Assembly (NCBI GenBank): GCA_015680685.1
Contig: MNCI01009412.1
Span: 1,295,949 to 1,359,948, forward strand
Length of the DNA: 64,000 nt
Source: Gnetum montanum
Taxonomy: Eukaryota > Streptophyta > Gnetopsida > Gnetales > Gnetaceae
Direction: 5' to 3'
Part shown: piece by piece, positions 11,481 through 24,315 of the stretch
Layout of the letters: every line of letters begins with the position of its first letter
How positions within the stretch are numbered: the stretch's first letter is position 1
Program-made: the position numbers and the translations under genes
Notes under the pieces: model-generated
What the model was told of the DNA's origin: nothing
Database searches by the model: none
Seen by the model: the letters and a program-made list of their open reading frames with translations, nothing else

Positions 11481-12395
11481 TGATGAGACACGATTCGCAT
11501 GAGCCGCGATATCACGGTCCGCCACCAAATCTATAAATAAGAGGTGGCACTCCCCTTATTCCTCATCCTAGGGTTAAAGTAGGCAAAATCTGGCAATTTG
11601 ATCACTCCAGAGATAGAATATTTTCCATGTGCCCGCAGTAGAAGTCCCCAAGTGAACGGATCTTTATTCGAGCAGCTTTGTACCTAAACGCAAGTTATGT
11701 ACGGCAATAAAGAAGAGCTTTGTGGATAAACCTTGCAGTGCATGGAATAAGTTTATTACATGTTATTTCTTACCTGTTATTTATTACCTGCATTAGCGCG
11801 GCATGAGTATGACTTGATTACGAGCATTGACGAATGTGTACGGCTAATCAAGAAATCGGCTGCTCATCGCGATTAGTCTCTCTCACCCTCAACTCCTAGA
11901 ATATGGAATGAGTACGACTTGATTACGAGCATCTACGGATGTGTACAGCTAGTCAAGGAATCAGCTACTGATTATGTTTAGGCTAGTTAAGTGCCTCAGT
12001 ACGACCACTTCGAGCACGTGCGTTACGTGTGGTGATCCCAGTAACGATTAGCATTTGGTAGCCACAGTTGCATAGTTCAGGGTGTGTACGGTAAGTGGGA
12101 ATGGATGCTAAAGCAAGTTAATTTAGACTTAGGACATTAGTTAGAGTTAGTTAGCTTTCTCAACCCTTCACCTCATAGCATAGGAGAAAAACCATAAAAG
12201 ACCATAAAAATCATATACCTCGGACTTACTTAACAATACACCGTGACAACAACAAGTAAGTCTAGGAAGACAACAAATGATTAACCCCAAGTGTTCCATA
12301 AGCCGTTTAGGCATTTAGTCTGCGAAGTTCGACTGGATCGCGCGTGCTATGCTCGTTTCATATGGTTGAGTGTAGGGGTACCTCGCCAATCATCA
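11481..12395 (+). repeat. 5' LTR of element 1
   Basis: 915 bp, TGATGAG...AATCATCA. TATAAATA is at 11532-11539 and AATAAA at 11706-11711. It is 82 bp shorter than its partner because the GATATC array ahead of the TATA box is reduced to a single copy (11508-11513). Two partial copies of a 'GAGTAYGACTTGATTACGAG' block occur around 11805 and 11910. Confidence 0.9.
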
Positions 12396-12396
12396 T

Positions 12397-12414
12397 TGGC
12401 GCCGTTGGCGGGGA
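12397..12414 (+). promoter_or_regulatory. Primer binding site, tRNA-Asp type
   Basis: TGGCGCCGTTGGCGGGGA starts two bases after the LTR end and pairs with the 3' end of tRNA-Asp with one mismatch relative to the site at 25364. Confidence 0.88.
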
Positions 12415-12537
12415 CTAAGTGTTTGTGCGCCGAATAGAACATAAGGGATATCACTCACATCGTTGTGAGCCTTAATGAACCTTCGGGTTAATCAAAAGAA
12501 AAATTTATATAATGGTGAAATTAGCACACCAATAAAA

Positions 12538-14450
12538 ATGCCTTCTTCTCATAAGAGCAACTCACCACCTAAGGATCATACACGAGACAGTCGGCAACAT
12601 AAAACACATAACCAAAATCAGCCAAGTCCTAAACAATATAAGATGACATATACTCATCCCGATGAGTATATTCCTAATTTTACTTTTATTCTCCATCAGG
12701 GTGAATAGCTGCGGTGGAGAGATTTGCAAGGTAACATCGTGTTACCCCCAGATCAAGCAATCTCTCGCATGCTTTTCCGTGCCTTGGCACAGATTGGCAT
12801 GCAAGAACTATACGCTAAATACATTGCAAAAGATTTTGATATGAGGGATTATTATCCCACAGATGCCCAATGTATGAGAGACTTAAGGTAGGAGAGTCAA
12901 CATGCACTATTGAAGGGCAAGATCCCGCACGTCCTTAGCAAAATAGGAGATGAGGAACCCCTTATCACAGGTTCTTTAGCAAATGATGTTCCCCCTCCTA
13001 ACGATGATGAGGAGGTTGGGTATCATAATCTATGATCAACGATACATATCCCTGGTTCTGATGCCCATGAACACCAACTGTTCACAAAGGTAACAACCAC
13101 TCATGCTAAGGACGAGCACTTAGATCGTCACCATGATTAGGGCCGTAGTAGCCGAAGAGAAGGCAAGAAACATCATCATGGTGATGGTTCCCCTTCTTCT
13201 TCCCCTTCTTCACATCAGTCATCCTCTCCTTCCACATCTGGGCATAGCCACCATGAACATAAAGGTGAGGATAAAGGTAAGAAAAATGAAAGACCTCAAT
13301 GGGAAAGTCGAGAGAGAGGACAAGGGCACGAATGTAGGGAGAGTAGGGAACAATGCAGACATCACAGGCATCATAAAAGAGATGATCGTGAAGAGCCCCT
13401 ACTTGTAACCTGAAGTATGCTTGACATTATGGAGGCAGTTAGGATTCCCACAAGGCATTTAAGAGACAGTCAGATCAAATGATTAGACATGAACAATATC
13501 CTATGATTTGAAGGGGGATACAATGCTGATTCGCAAAATCATTTACAGGCATTCCATGATGCCTGTGCCTTGCAGAATATAGAAAGTAAGTGGCAAAAGT
13601 TTAAGTTGTTCCCAAGGACACTCACCAAGGAAGCAGAGAGCTAGTACTGGTCCATAGAACCAAAAACCATCAAGAGGTGAAGTACGATGCTGGAACTATT
13701 CAACGAAAAGTATCAAACGTACTCTAGAGTGTCCAATTTGTGTAAGCAGATCCAAGGCTGGAAGCAAGGTACATATGAATCCTTGGATGCTGCCATGGCT
13801 GCTACTACACATTATTACATCGTTTCCCAGGCCATGGGTACACTCAGCGGGATCAACTTCACCACATCGTGGATGGGCTAAGGCATGAAACTAGAAGAAC
13901 CCTTGGAACTTATGCCCAAGGATGATTATCAAAACTTAGAGCCCATGAAGTTCATAGCTTGTTGGAACAAGTAGCGAACGAAGAAGGTGAGCTATGAAAA
14001 AGGGAAAGTGCGGAAGAGTACAACCGCAATCCCTCCCTTCGAAAGAAGGGAGTGAAATTTTGTGATGAAGAGGATGAGTCATCATTCGAAGAGTTGGTGA
14101 ACCGGAAAACCTTGCTGATCCAAAAATTAACAACTAAAATAGCGGCTAAGGTAGACGATGTATGGAGTTCCTTAGACTCTAAAATTGAAATTGTTTTAAA
14201 AATTGTAGAAGAGTCGAAGGTAGAACAAAGTAGTAACAAAGGTAAGAAAAAGTGGAGAGATTTAAGCCCTACACATAACAAGGGTAAGGGAAAAATCAAT
14301 AACTTCGATGTGGTTGTGGACTCTGACACAAACGATGATGGTGGATGTGAGATATGCCACTATGACCATCTGAAGGGATGTTGCCCCATCATCTCACATC
14401 TACAGGAGTCTAGGGTGTATGCACTTAATCCAAGACTCAACCAATGGTAA
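12538..14450 (+). pseudogene. gag of element 1, broken
   Basis: Starts MPSSHKSNSPP. Identifiable parts are the YTHPDEYIPNFTFILHQ segment, a second frame with MQELYAKYIAKDF (about 12800), the capsid region (13540-13740: FPRTLTKEAES, TMLELFNEKYQTYSRVSNL), the acidic KFCDEEDESSFEELVNRKTL stretch (about 14050) and the zinc knuckle CEICHYDHLKGCC (about 14347-14386), intact here. At least five frame breaks. Gag would form the particle and package RNA. The next frame, protease, starts within 150 bases. Confidence 0.75.
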
Positions 14451-14582
14451 ACACCCTGAAGGTTACCTTATCCACAAGGTAACCCAAGGCAGTTCCACCA
14501 ACCACTAACGTATTATCCAAGTGGAACTCCACCACAGCCCATCAGACAGCATCAGCAGTGGCAATACCCACAGTCATGGGGG

Positions 14583-15869
14583 ATGCCATCGCCGAAACAT
14601 CAGTACCCTTACCGGCAGCCTGACCCTTATGGATATTATGTGCAGCAGCCGATTTCTCCAAGTGACTCTATGAGTCACACAACCCCCAACCATCACTACC
14701 AAGTTCGGGAGTACTTCAGAAGGACTCCTTCTCCTCCGGGAGACACTCCATACCCACACCATCCTCCTAATCCATCCGCACCTCTTCCACCACAAGTAGT
14801 TCCCATAACACCTCCTGCTCCAACAATGCAAGGGGAACTTCCTCCTCAACTGCAGCAACGTCACGCTGTGAGAGCTGTAAATATCCAACCTGCTACTGGT
14901 TCTGAAAACTATAAAAAGATAAGACCTTTCTTCAGAACCAAAAGCCCATATAAACTCTCACAACAACAAGCAGTTGGGGCCATGGACACTCCACCATCTA
15001 ACACTTCAAAGCACCCTTCCGTCCAAAATCAGAGCTTAACGCATACGGTTATGTTAACACATACCGTAACTGACTAGATCAAGGTAGGCCACCTTCCCAA
15101 GAAACTAACTGACCCTGGGAGTCCCTTAATCTATTTACAGATCATCGAAAATAAACCACATAGGGCTCTTCTTGACTCAGGTTCCGGAGTCAACTTAATT
15201 TCACGAGAGATGTATCACGCCTAGAACCTGCCCCAACTTAAGAAGAGCAACATTCAACTAGAGATGGCAGACAAGTCTATCACCATTCCCTTGGGATTAG
15301 TGGAGGAAATCATTACCACTGTGTGTGGTTGGTCCTACCCAGTTGATTTTCTGGTGATCGAAGTTAACAACAACGAAGGGGACTTCCCAATTATAATGGG
15401 AAGGGCATGGCTTAGTATAGTAGATGCATGCCTTAAGATCCACAATCTTTTCTTGGAAATCTCTAAAATAAACATATGTGGAAAGATCGAGAAGAGGAAA
15501 GTTCCATGCATCACATATAGTGATTCATCGGGTGATGACATGGAGGAAATGTCTCCATGTAACAGGTGTGCCCTTGAAACATTGAAACAAGGATACTTGT
15601 ATGTAGCAACCACACAACCAGTAGTAGACACCCCATGGTTGATAGCTACTCAAAGGAGCAACAAAATATGCATGGAACGAACTGAGGAAACCCATGCCCA
15701 TAATGAAAGCATATATACATTGGACTATGAGCGTCGCCAATTTCCACCCCTTAATCTAAGATCATCAATTGGGAAAAGTTGGGCACTTCTTAGAAATTCA
15801 AACAGGCACTCATTATTTTGGATCTCTCCCTTACAACTCAATCATGGTGGAGATGGCCACCTATGCTAA
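14583..15869 (+). pseudogene. Proline-rich linker and aspartic protease of element 1
   Basis: A 164-residue Pro/His/Gln-rich stretch (14583-15077) ends in a stop. The frame goes on through the active-site loop ALLDSGSGVNLIS (about 15165-15205) and, after another stop, through 15264-15869 with the second motif IIMGRAWLSIVDACL. DSG is intact. The last 60 residues (LRSSIGKSWALLRNSN and on) correspond to the linker that in full Athila elements leads to RT. Here it ends at 15869 and non-coding sequence follows, so the RT to integrase portion has been deleted. Three stops prevent a full product. Confidence 0.8.
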
Positions 15870-17744
15870 TTATATGGGGCCCTTAGTTCTTTTTAGTTTT
15901 TTTTTACACGTTTTTGTTTTACAATTTCTTTAACTTTTCTACTTTTTGTTTTACAACATCGTTATACTTTTTCCATTTTGTGTGTGTGTGTGTATCCACC
16001 ATGTAAGTTTGTCACCCAATAAGTGTTTGGACTGATGGTATGAACTATTTTCATATTGATTGCTAATGTTTGGTTTTTATCTTTAAGTCACAATGTTGAT
16101 ACTAAGGTATGTTTCTTTTGATATGGCAAGCAATGAGATCACTTCATCCATCCATCCACCAATTTCTATGGTTTATCCAAGCTTGGAAATGTACAGTCCC
16201 TTCTTAATAAGAACTTAAACGAATCAATGACTGGGCATTTCTCAAACTAAGGACTCAAGGATTGCAAAGGGTGTGACTTCAAGGAAACTTGATGCTTTTG
16301 TGTTGGTCATTCTCTTGGGTGCTTGGATGTTTTCTTCTTGATTTTTCTTGCCATTCCAATGTTACCCAATTATCGAAAGCTAAGACAATAAAAATAAGAA
16401 GTCTTTGCATGGTGTGGTTCTCATGCCTAAAAACACAAAACACAAAAAAAAACTAATAAAACTACTTGAGAATTCAAATCACACCCCTTAGACGAAATAA
16501 AATGTGGGCTACAAGCACTGGTTATGGAACCAAAAGTGTTCCCTCTAACTAAGGCCCTTCTCGCTTCTTATTCTCTCCTTTGTTTCGTCGGAATGGTGGT
16601 GGCTTTTTGGAGATGCATCCTCATTATCCGAGTGGATGGTTTAGTCGAATGCATTGATGCGAAGTCACTGGAAGTGGTTGGTTTGAGACCAGAGTTGGAA
16701 TGAGATGTGTCAAGTCACATTAATCATGAAACACACAAGGGGTTGTACACCACCTTGTTCTTGGGATTCCATTCCACTCTCTTCTCTCCATCCTTCTCTC
16801 CATTATTCACCTCATTTTCGGTTGTATCATTAGTGTATATATTTTGGTTGATTCATTGTTTTCTTTTTGGTAAACACTTGTGGTTAAGACTTTAACTCTT
16901 GTTCCAGATGACATTCCCAGAGCCTACGGACTCTTTGAATGTGGGCTTGTCAGGGCATTAAGGGCATGAGCCTGCTTTGGGAGAACCCACTGACATTCCT
17001 ATTTGGGGCATTCATTAACTTCTTTCCCTTAACATTTTGCAATTAATTTTATTTTGTTCATTTCCATCTTGACATCCACTTTCTCGACATTACCATTTTC
17101 CCTTTTTATCTATCTTTCTCACTCCTTTTCTTTCTCTATTCTAATGCTACCGAAGGTTCACGATTAGTCATGGGGGTACAGGGCCTGATTTTTTCGATTT
17201 TCTCCTAGCCCCAAAATTTTTGATTTTCTTCCTAACCCCTACACCTTTGATAGTCATCAGTAACATATTCCCAAACCCATATCAGCCATACCACAACCTA
17301 GCCAATGAACTTACACCGTAACAAGGTATCAACTACATTGAGATTCATTTACCCTTGCTAATTAAGATTGTGTTGTGTGTGCAGATAGTGACCATGCAAT
17401 AACGAATTGGATCTGGAGCAAACACTTGGACTGGAGCAACGCTGAAGCAGCTATGCAAGGATTAAGATCGATGGTGTGCTTATGGATGGACAATGAAGGC
17501 GCAATCTTGGCATTGGCAGCAGCAACACTTCTTTCTCTCTCTCTTTCTCAGCTACAAACAAAGGCCTGCTGTCATTGTAATAAGGTGTTCACCCTTGTTG
17601 TCATGAACACCAGTTTTGTCGAGTCTTGTAATGATGATCCATTCACATGTCATCCCATTAGTTCTATTCCCCTCAATAATTCCATACCTTCCCAATATTA
17701 TTGTAAGGAACTCGAGGATGAGTTTTCATTCAATCATGGGGGTA
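15870..17744 (+). other. Non-coding 3' region of element 1 with polypurine tract
   Basis: T-rich start, a (GT)7 run at 15980-15993, then sequence collinear with 28585-30626 and, more distantly, with 35351-36560 of the older element (shared phrases near CCCTCTAACTAAGGCC and CCTACGGACTC). No credible ORF. The polypurine tract CATGGGGGTA (17735-17744) abuts the 3' LTR and would prime plus-strand synthesis. A similar TCATGGGGGTA occurs near 17168. Confidence 0.7.
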
Positions 17745-18741
17745 TGATGAGACGCGATTCGCATGAACCATGATATCTTGTACGCAATATCACAGCCGCC
17801 GCGATATCACATCCCATGCGATATCACATCGTCCCCTGCGATATCGCGTATGTGATATCATAGTCCATCACCAAATCTATAAATAAGAGGTGACACTCCC
17901 CTTATTCCTCATCCTAGGCTTAAAGTAGGCAAACTCTGGCAGTTTGATCACTCTAGAGATAGAATATTTTCCATGTGCCCGCAGTAGGAGTCCCCAAGTG
18001 AACGGATCTTTATTCGAGCAGCTTTGTACCTGAATGCAAGTTGTGTACGGCAATAAAGAAGAGCTTTGTGGATAAACCTTGCAGTGCATGGAATAGGTTT
18101 ATTACATGTTATTTCTTACCTGTTATTTATTACCTGCATTAGCGCAACCTGAGTACAACTTGATTACGAGCATTGACAAATGTGTACGGCTAATCAAGAA
18201 TTCAGCTGCTCATCGCGATTAGTCTCTCTCACCCTCAACTCCTAGAATATGGAATGAGTACGACTTGATTACGAGCATCTACGGATGTGTACGGCTAGTC
18301 AAGGAATCAGCTGCTGATTACATGTAGGCTAGTTAAGTGCCTCAGTACAACCACTTCGAGCACGTGCGTTACGTGTGGTGATCCCAGTAACGATTAGCGT
18401 TTGGTAGCCACAGTTGCATAGTTCAGGGTGTGTACGGTAAGTGGGAACGGATGCTGATGCTAGTTAATTTAGACTTAGGACATTAGTTAGAGTTAGTTAG
18501 CTTTCTCAACCCTTCACCTCATAGCATAGGAGAAAAACCATAAAAGACCATAAAAATTATGTACCTCGGACTTACTTAACCATACACCATGACAACAACA
18601 AGTAAGTCTAGGAAGACAACGAATGATTAACCCCAAGTGTTCCATGGGGCGTTTAGGCATTTAGTCTATGGAGTTCGACCGGATCGCGCGTGCTATGCTC
18701 GTTTCGTATGGTTGAGTGTAGGGGTACCTCGGCACTCATCA
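17745..18741 (+). repeat. 3' LTR of element 1
   Basis: 997 bp, TGATGAG...ACTCATCA, followed by the target duplication CCAAC. TATAAATA at 17878-17885. It holds an array of GATATC palindromes (17772-17860) ahead of the TATA box. Confidence 0.9.
17772..17860 (+). repeat. GATATC palindrome array in U3
   Basis: Six GATATC hexamers and one AATATC in 89 bases, several extended to GCGATATC or GCGATATCGC and separated by CATCCC or CATCGTCCCCT. The last copy lies 18 bp before the TATA box. Equivalent arrays are at 24341-24400 and 30653-30728 in element 2. Confidence 0.85.
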
Positions 18742-19006
18742 CCAACCAAGATATTACATTATCCATAAGGTAATTATCAGTAGCAATTCCACCAACCCAA
18801 GTATTATTCAAGTGAAGCAACATCTCAACCTTAGAATCATTATCATCAATGGCAAAACCCATAGTTGTGGGAGATGCCACCATCAAGGTAGCAATATTGC
18901 TACCATCAATCAAACCTAAATGTCCAATAGCCTGTATCTTCTCATGTCTCTATAAGCCACACTTTCTTCTTCCATCACCATTATCCCCCTAAATATCATA
19001 GAATGT
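18742..19006 (+). pseudogene. gag to protease junction of the large element, continued
   Basis: Directly continues the frame cut at 11480: TTATCCATAAGGTAA, CAATTCCACCAACC, ATGGCAAAACCCATAG match the corresponding part of element 1 (14463-14585). It supplies the pre-insertion context that proves the insertion of element 1. Degenerate. Confidence 0.75.
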
Positions 19007-21578
19007 CTACTATGTGAGATTAATCTCCTCTCACTTATCCTCCTTATTATTCATCATCTTAGCCTTCACCTTCTAATTCCACTCCTTTACTACCTGCATC
19101 ACCTATGCAAGGTAAAATTCTACTATATCCTTAGCAATGTAATGCAACGAGGGTCATGAACTTATATCTAGATTACAATTCAAGTGGTTTTAAGTGTAAG
19201 CCTAAGAAAAGGACTTTCTTCAAATCCAACAGCCCACCTAAACCCTCATAAACATCTATGGCTACTTATCCTTCACCAACTACTTTTGAAATTAGCAATG
19301 AGTCTCCTTCAAACCAAAGGTTCCATAACATGCATACTTTCATGTTAACACATGCAATTATTAACTGGATTAAGGTAGAACATCTTCCCAGGAAAAGATC
19401 TAATCCTAGAAGTCATATGATCTACTTAAAGATTGCAAGAAATGAGCCTTGTACAACTCTACTAAACTCAAATTTTGGGGTGAACTTAATTTTTTAAAAG
19501 ATATACTAAACTTGAAACTTATCTCTAGTAAAGAAATGTAATATTATATTAGAGCTCATTAATTAATCCATCACTATTCCCTTGAGATTGATGGACAATA
19601 TTGTGACCAACATTTTTGGATGATCCTATCTAGTGGATTTGCTAATAATCCATGTGGAAAATTGTAAGGGGGACTTACCTCTTATCATGAAAAGGGTTTA
19701 GTTTAGTATAATTGATGTCAAGCTATAAATCAGAGACCTTTCCTTATAAATCTCTAAGGAAAATGATTTTGGAAAAGTAGAGAATAAGAGGATTCCATGC
19801 ATCATGTATAGTAACACAAGATACCAATACATGCAAAAAATATTGGTCATGAAAAGCACCTCCATCACAACATGCAAGAAGTATGTCAAAACGTTGCATG
19901 TTCAAAGGTGCCCATACGCAGTAGCCACAAAAAAAAAGGTACCCAATGACTAATCACAAATGATAACTGTAATTCAACCATGTGCATGGAACCCGTTGAG
20001 ATGCTCACGGGTGCTTATATTAATAAGATTAATGAAATGGAGCAAATTCAAAGTAGAATCTTCCAAAAAAAAAGTAGAAATGAATTGGGGAGAGTTGTAA
20101 ATACCTAATGATTTCAAACAAAAATATCTTGAATTCAAATCTTTCTTGACAACTCTAGAGTATTTATCTCTTAATAATGACAAGCTCGTAATTATTAATA
20201 TCAATCTCACTAAAGAACAAAAAGGAAGATTGCTAAAAGTTGTGAACAAATGGTCAATAGCCTTTGTCTGGTCATATGATGAATTGACTAGGATAGATTT
20301 GTGCATATGCCAACAGTGAATCAATATGAACTCCACCATCAAGCGAAAGTAACAACCATAGTGAATGTTCAATCCTAAGCTGAAAAACATTATCAAAAAT
20401 AAATTTGAAAAATATATTAAATTAGGATTCATCTATCCTATGGCTACTCATTATTATGTCCAAGAAAGCGGGATAGTCAATGGTCTGTATAGACTTTAGG
20501 ATATTGAACTTGATCACATTCAAAGATTATTTTGCATTGTCATTTGTGGACCATGTATTAGATACAATTACTGAACATCATTACTATAGTTCTCTGGATG
20601 GATATAGTGGCTACAACCAAATCTAGATTACACTAGAAGACCAAGCCAATACAACTTTCACTAGTTCCTAGGAAAGCTTTACATATAAAAAGATGTTTTT
20701 TAGCCTTTGTAATGCTCCTGCAACTTTTCAATTCTTAGTCCTAAGCATCTTTCATCAACAAATCAATAGTGGTGTAGAAGTCTTCATGGATGACTTCTCC
20801 ATCTATGATACTGACTTTGAGCAAGAAATGAATTGTCTTGAGTAGGTACCCAAATGATATGTAGAAACAAACCTACAGCTCAACTAGTAAAAGAGCCACT
20901 TCATTATTATAAATGGCATTGTCTTGCAGAATAGAGCTGTAGAGAAAGGAATAGAAGTGAATCCTAAAAAGGTAAGGATCATCTAAAAAATAACCAAACA
21001 ACCTTAAACTTTTAAAGATATGAGGTCATTTCTCAACCATATTGGTTACTTCAAGCACTTCATCGAAAATTTCTCTAAAATTACCAAATAACTCATAAAT
21101 CTCACTAAGAAATATTTAGACTTTGAATGGACCAAGGAATGTGAACATGCATTCCAACATTAGAAGCAAATGCTCATGGAAACTCCAATTCTATGCATCC
21201 CATAATGATTCAAGTCATTTCATATCATGATAAACACATCTAACTCTGGTGTGGGGGTGGTGCTTACACAAATGGACAATCAAAAATATCCATATTATAT
21301 CCATTGTGCAAGCAGGAACATTGTGGGTGCACAACTCAACTACACCACCACTAAAAAATAACTCATGGTAGTAGTATATGTCTTAAAGAAATCTAGGTAG
21401 TATGTGCTTAGATACCTAATTTTCCTGCACACAGACCACAATGTAATCCGATTCCTAATAAACAAACTAGTAGTAAGCCCTTGTGGTATATAGTAATTAG
21501 TGGTCTTATAGGAATTTGATCTCACCATGGTAGATAGAAAAGAAACTGAGAATGTAGTTGCAAATGATTTGTCTTAGC
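19007..21578 (+). pseudogene. Triplicated unit 1: protease, RT and RNase H
   Basis: Contains the linker and protease (19258-19500; the active-site DSG reads NSN), RT (from about 20340, LKNIIKNKFEKYIK; catalytic box FMDD at 20783-20794; SFLNHIGYFKHFIENFSKI near 21025-21085) and RNase H (about 21225-21575). Stops occur throughout. The unit ends at CTTAG followed by CCTACTATG, where the sequence jumps back to the protease linker instead of going on into integrase. Period to the next copy is 2572 bp. Confidence 0.85.
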
Positions 21579-24093
21579 CTACTATGTGAAATGAATCTCC
21601 TTTTGCTTGTCCTCCTTACTATCCATCATCTTAGCCTTCACCTTCTAAGTCCACTCCTTTACTACTTGCATCACCTATGCAAGGTAAAATTCTACTATAG
21701 CCTTAGTAATGCAATGCAATGAGGGTTGTGAACTTATATCTAGATTACAATTCGAGTGGTTCTAAGCCTAAGCCTAAGAAAAGGGCTTTATTCAGATGCA
21801 ACATCCCACCTAAACCATCACAAACATCTATGGCTATCTATTCTTAACCAACTGCTTTAGAATTTTTCGATGAGATTCTTTCAAATTAAAGGTTTCATAA
21901 TGTGCATACTTTCATGTTAACACATGCAATTACTAACCAAATCAAAGTAGGACATCTTCCTAGGAAAAGATCTAATCCTAGAAGTCATTCGATCTACTTA
22001 CAGATTGCAAGAAATGAGCCATGTACAACTCTACTAGACTCAAGTTCTAGGGTGCACTTAATTTCTTAAGAGATCTACCAAACTTGAAACTTACCTCCAC
22101 TAAAGAAATGTACTATTAGATTAGATCTCATTGAACAATCCATTACTATTCCCTTGATATTCGTGGAGGATATGGTAACCACCATTTCTAGATGATCCTA
22201 TCTAGTAGATTTCCTAATAATCCATGTGACCAATTGTAAGGAGAACTTGCCTATTATCATGAAAAGGGTTTGGCTTAGTACAACTGATGCCAAACTTTAA
22301 ATCAAAGACCTTTCCTTGGAAATATCTAAGGAAACTGATTTTGGAAAAATAGAGAATAAGCACAAGATACCATTGCATGCAAACAATATGGATCATGAAA
22401 AGCACCTCCATCACAGCATGCAAGAAGTGTGTCAAAATATTAGATGTTCAAAGGTACCTATACACAGCAACCACAAAATAGGAAGGTACTAAGTGACTAA
22501 TCACAAATTATAAATCTAATTCAACCATGTGTATGGAACCCATTAAGCTCTTCAAAAGTGCTTTTATGATAATATGAATAAAATGGAGAAAATTCATGGT
22601 CAAATCTTCCAAAAAAGAGTTTAAATAGATCAAGGAGAGTTGAAAACCCCTAATGATTTCAAACAAAAATCTCTTAAGTTCATATCTTTATTGGCAGCTC
22701 TAGAGTATTTATCTCTTACTAATGTCAAGCTGGTAATTATTAATGTCAGTCTCACTAAAGAACAGAAAAGAAGACTACTAAAAGTTGTGAAAAATTGGCT
22801 AATAGCCTTTGCCTAGTCATATGATGAATTGACTAGAATAGATCTATGCATATGCTAACAATGGGTCAATACAGACTCCACCGTCAAGCAAACGTGATAG
22901 CCATAGTGAAGGTTGAAACCCAGGCTAAAAAAAGTTATCAAAAATAAATTTGAAAAATGTATTAAAGTAGACAGTGAGTAGGTAAGCCCACTCATTATTA
23001 TGCCCAAGAAAGAATGATAGTGAAGGGTCTGTATAGACTTTAGGCTATTAGACCTAGTCACATTTAAAGATTATTTTGTGTTGCCATTTGTGGACCAAAT
23101 ATTAGATACAATTACAGGATATCATTACTACAATTTTCTAAATGAGTATAGTGGCTACAACCAAATCTAGATTGCACTAGAAGACCAGGCCAAGATAACT
23201 TTCACTAGTTCCTAGAAAACTTTTGCATGTAAAAGGATGTCCTTTAGCCTCTCTAATGCTCTTGCAACTTTCCAATGCTTAGTCTTAAGCATCTTTTAGT
23301 AGCAAATCAATAGTGGTATAGAAGTCTTCATTGATGACTTCTCCATCTATGATACTAACTTTGAGTAGGCAATGGATCATCTTGAGTAGGTACTCAACTG
23401 ATATGTAGAAAAAAACCTACAGCTCAATTGGCATTTTCGTGGATAATAGAGTTTTAAAGAAAGGAATAGAAGTGGACCCTTAAAAAGTATAGGTCATATA
23501 AGGAATAACCAAACAACCTCAAAATTTTAAAAATATGAGATCATTTCTTGGTCATATTGGTTGCTCCAGGCACTTCAGTGAAGATTTTTCTAAAATTACC
23601 AAACAACTCATAGAGCTCACTAAGAAAGATTTATTCTTTGAATGGACTAAATAATGTGAACATGCATTCTAAAATTAGAAGCAAAAGCTCATGGAAACTC
23701 TAATTCTATGCACTCCAGATTGATTCAAGTTATTTCATATCATGATAAACTCATCTAACTTTTCTTTGGGGGTGGTGCTTACATAAATGGACAATCAAAA
23801 ATGTCCATATTATACCCATTGTGCAAGCAAGAGCATTGTGGGTGTGCAACTCAACTACACCACCACTAAAAAAGAACTCATGGTAGTAGTGTATGTCTTA
23901 AAGAAATCTAGGCAGTATATGCTTATATATCCAATTTTAGTGCACATGAACAACAATGCAATCTGATTCCTAATAAACAAACTAGTGGTAAGACCTTGTG
24001 GTATACAGTAATTGGTGGTCTTACAAGAATTTGATCTCACCATGGTGGATAGAAAAGGAACTAAGAATGTAGTTACAAATCATTTCTCTTAGC
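21579..24093 (+). pseudogene. Triplicated unit 2: protease, RT and RNase H
   Basis: Collinear copy of unit 1. Protease linker at about 21830-22065 (active site reads DSS, the Gly lost), RT from about 22905 with FIDD at 23327-23338, RNase H about 23745-24085. Again it ends at TCTTAG then CCTACTAT and restarts at the protease linker. The same junction at both boundaries argues for one duplication followed by unequal exchange. Confidence 0.85.
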
Positions 24094-24315
24094 CTACTAT
24101 TCAACATGAATCTCTGTTCACTTATCTTCCTTATTATCCATCATCTTAGCCTTCACCTTCTAATTCCACTCCTTTACTACCTACATCACCTATGCAAGGT
24201 AAAATTCTACTATAGCCTTAGCAATGCAATGCAATGATTATCAAGAAATTAAGGCTGGATTAGAATTCAAGTGATTCTAAGCATAAACCTAAGAAAAGGA
24301 CTTTCTTTAGATATA
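24094..24315 (+). pseudogene. Triplicated unit 3, first part
   Basis: Same opening as units 1 and 2 (TCATCTTAGCCTTCACCTTC, then CCTATGCAAGGTAAAATTC). It is cut at 24315 by element 2 and resumes at 31615. The frame across the cut, CTTTCTTTAG...ATCTAG...AGCCACC, matches TTTCTTCAAATCCAACAGCCCACC in unit 1. Confidence 0.82.

Larger units (their letters stand above)
11481..18741 (+). mobile_element. Complete non-autonomous Athila-derived LTR element 1 (gag-protease only)
   Basis: LTRs at 11481-12395 and 17745-18741 share the ends TGATGAG and CATCA. The element is flanked by a perfect 5-bp target duplication CCAAC (11476-11480 and 18742-18746), and the interrupted gag of the older element can be read across the site. 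The internal 5.3 kb contains gag and protease but nothing resembling RT, RNase H or integrase. The 7261-bp layout is the same as in element 2 (24316-31614), so the missing pol is a family property and not damage to this copy. Movement would need enzymes supplied by a full Athila element. Confidence 0.9.

Noticed and set aside
12475-12540. Start of gag at an upstream Met (12475)
   Set aside because: The Met at 12538 aligns with the gag starts at 25509, 9569 and 4706; the upstream part lies in the variable leader.
17375-17773. 132-codon frame at the end of element 1 as an env-like gene
   Set aside because: The frame is not kept in element 2 (30254-30445 region differs and is shorter), and it runs through the polypurine tract into the LTR.
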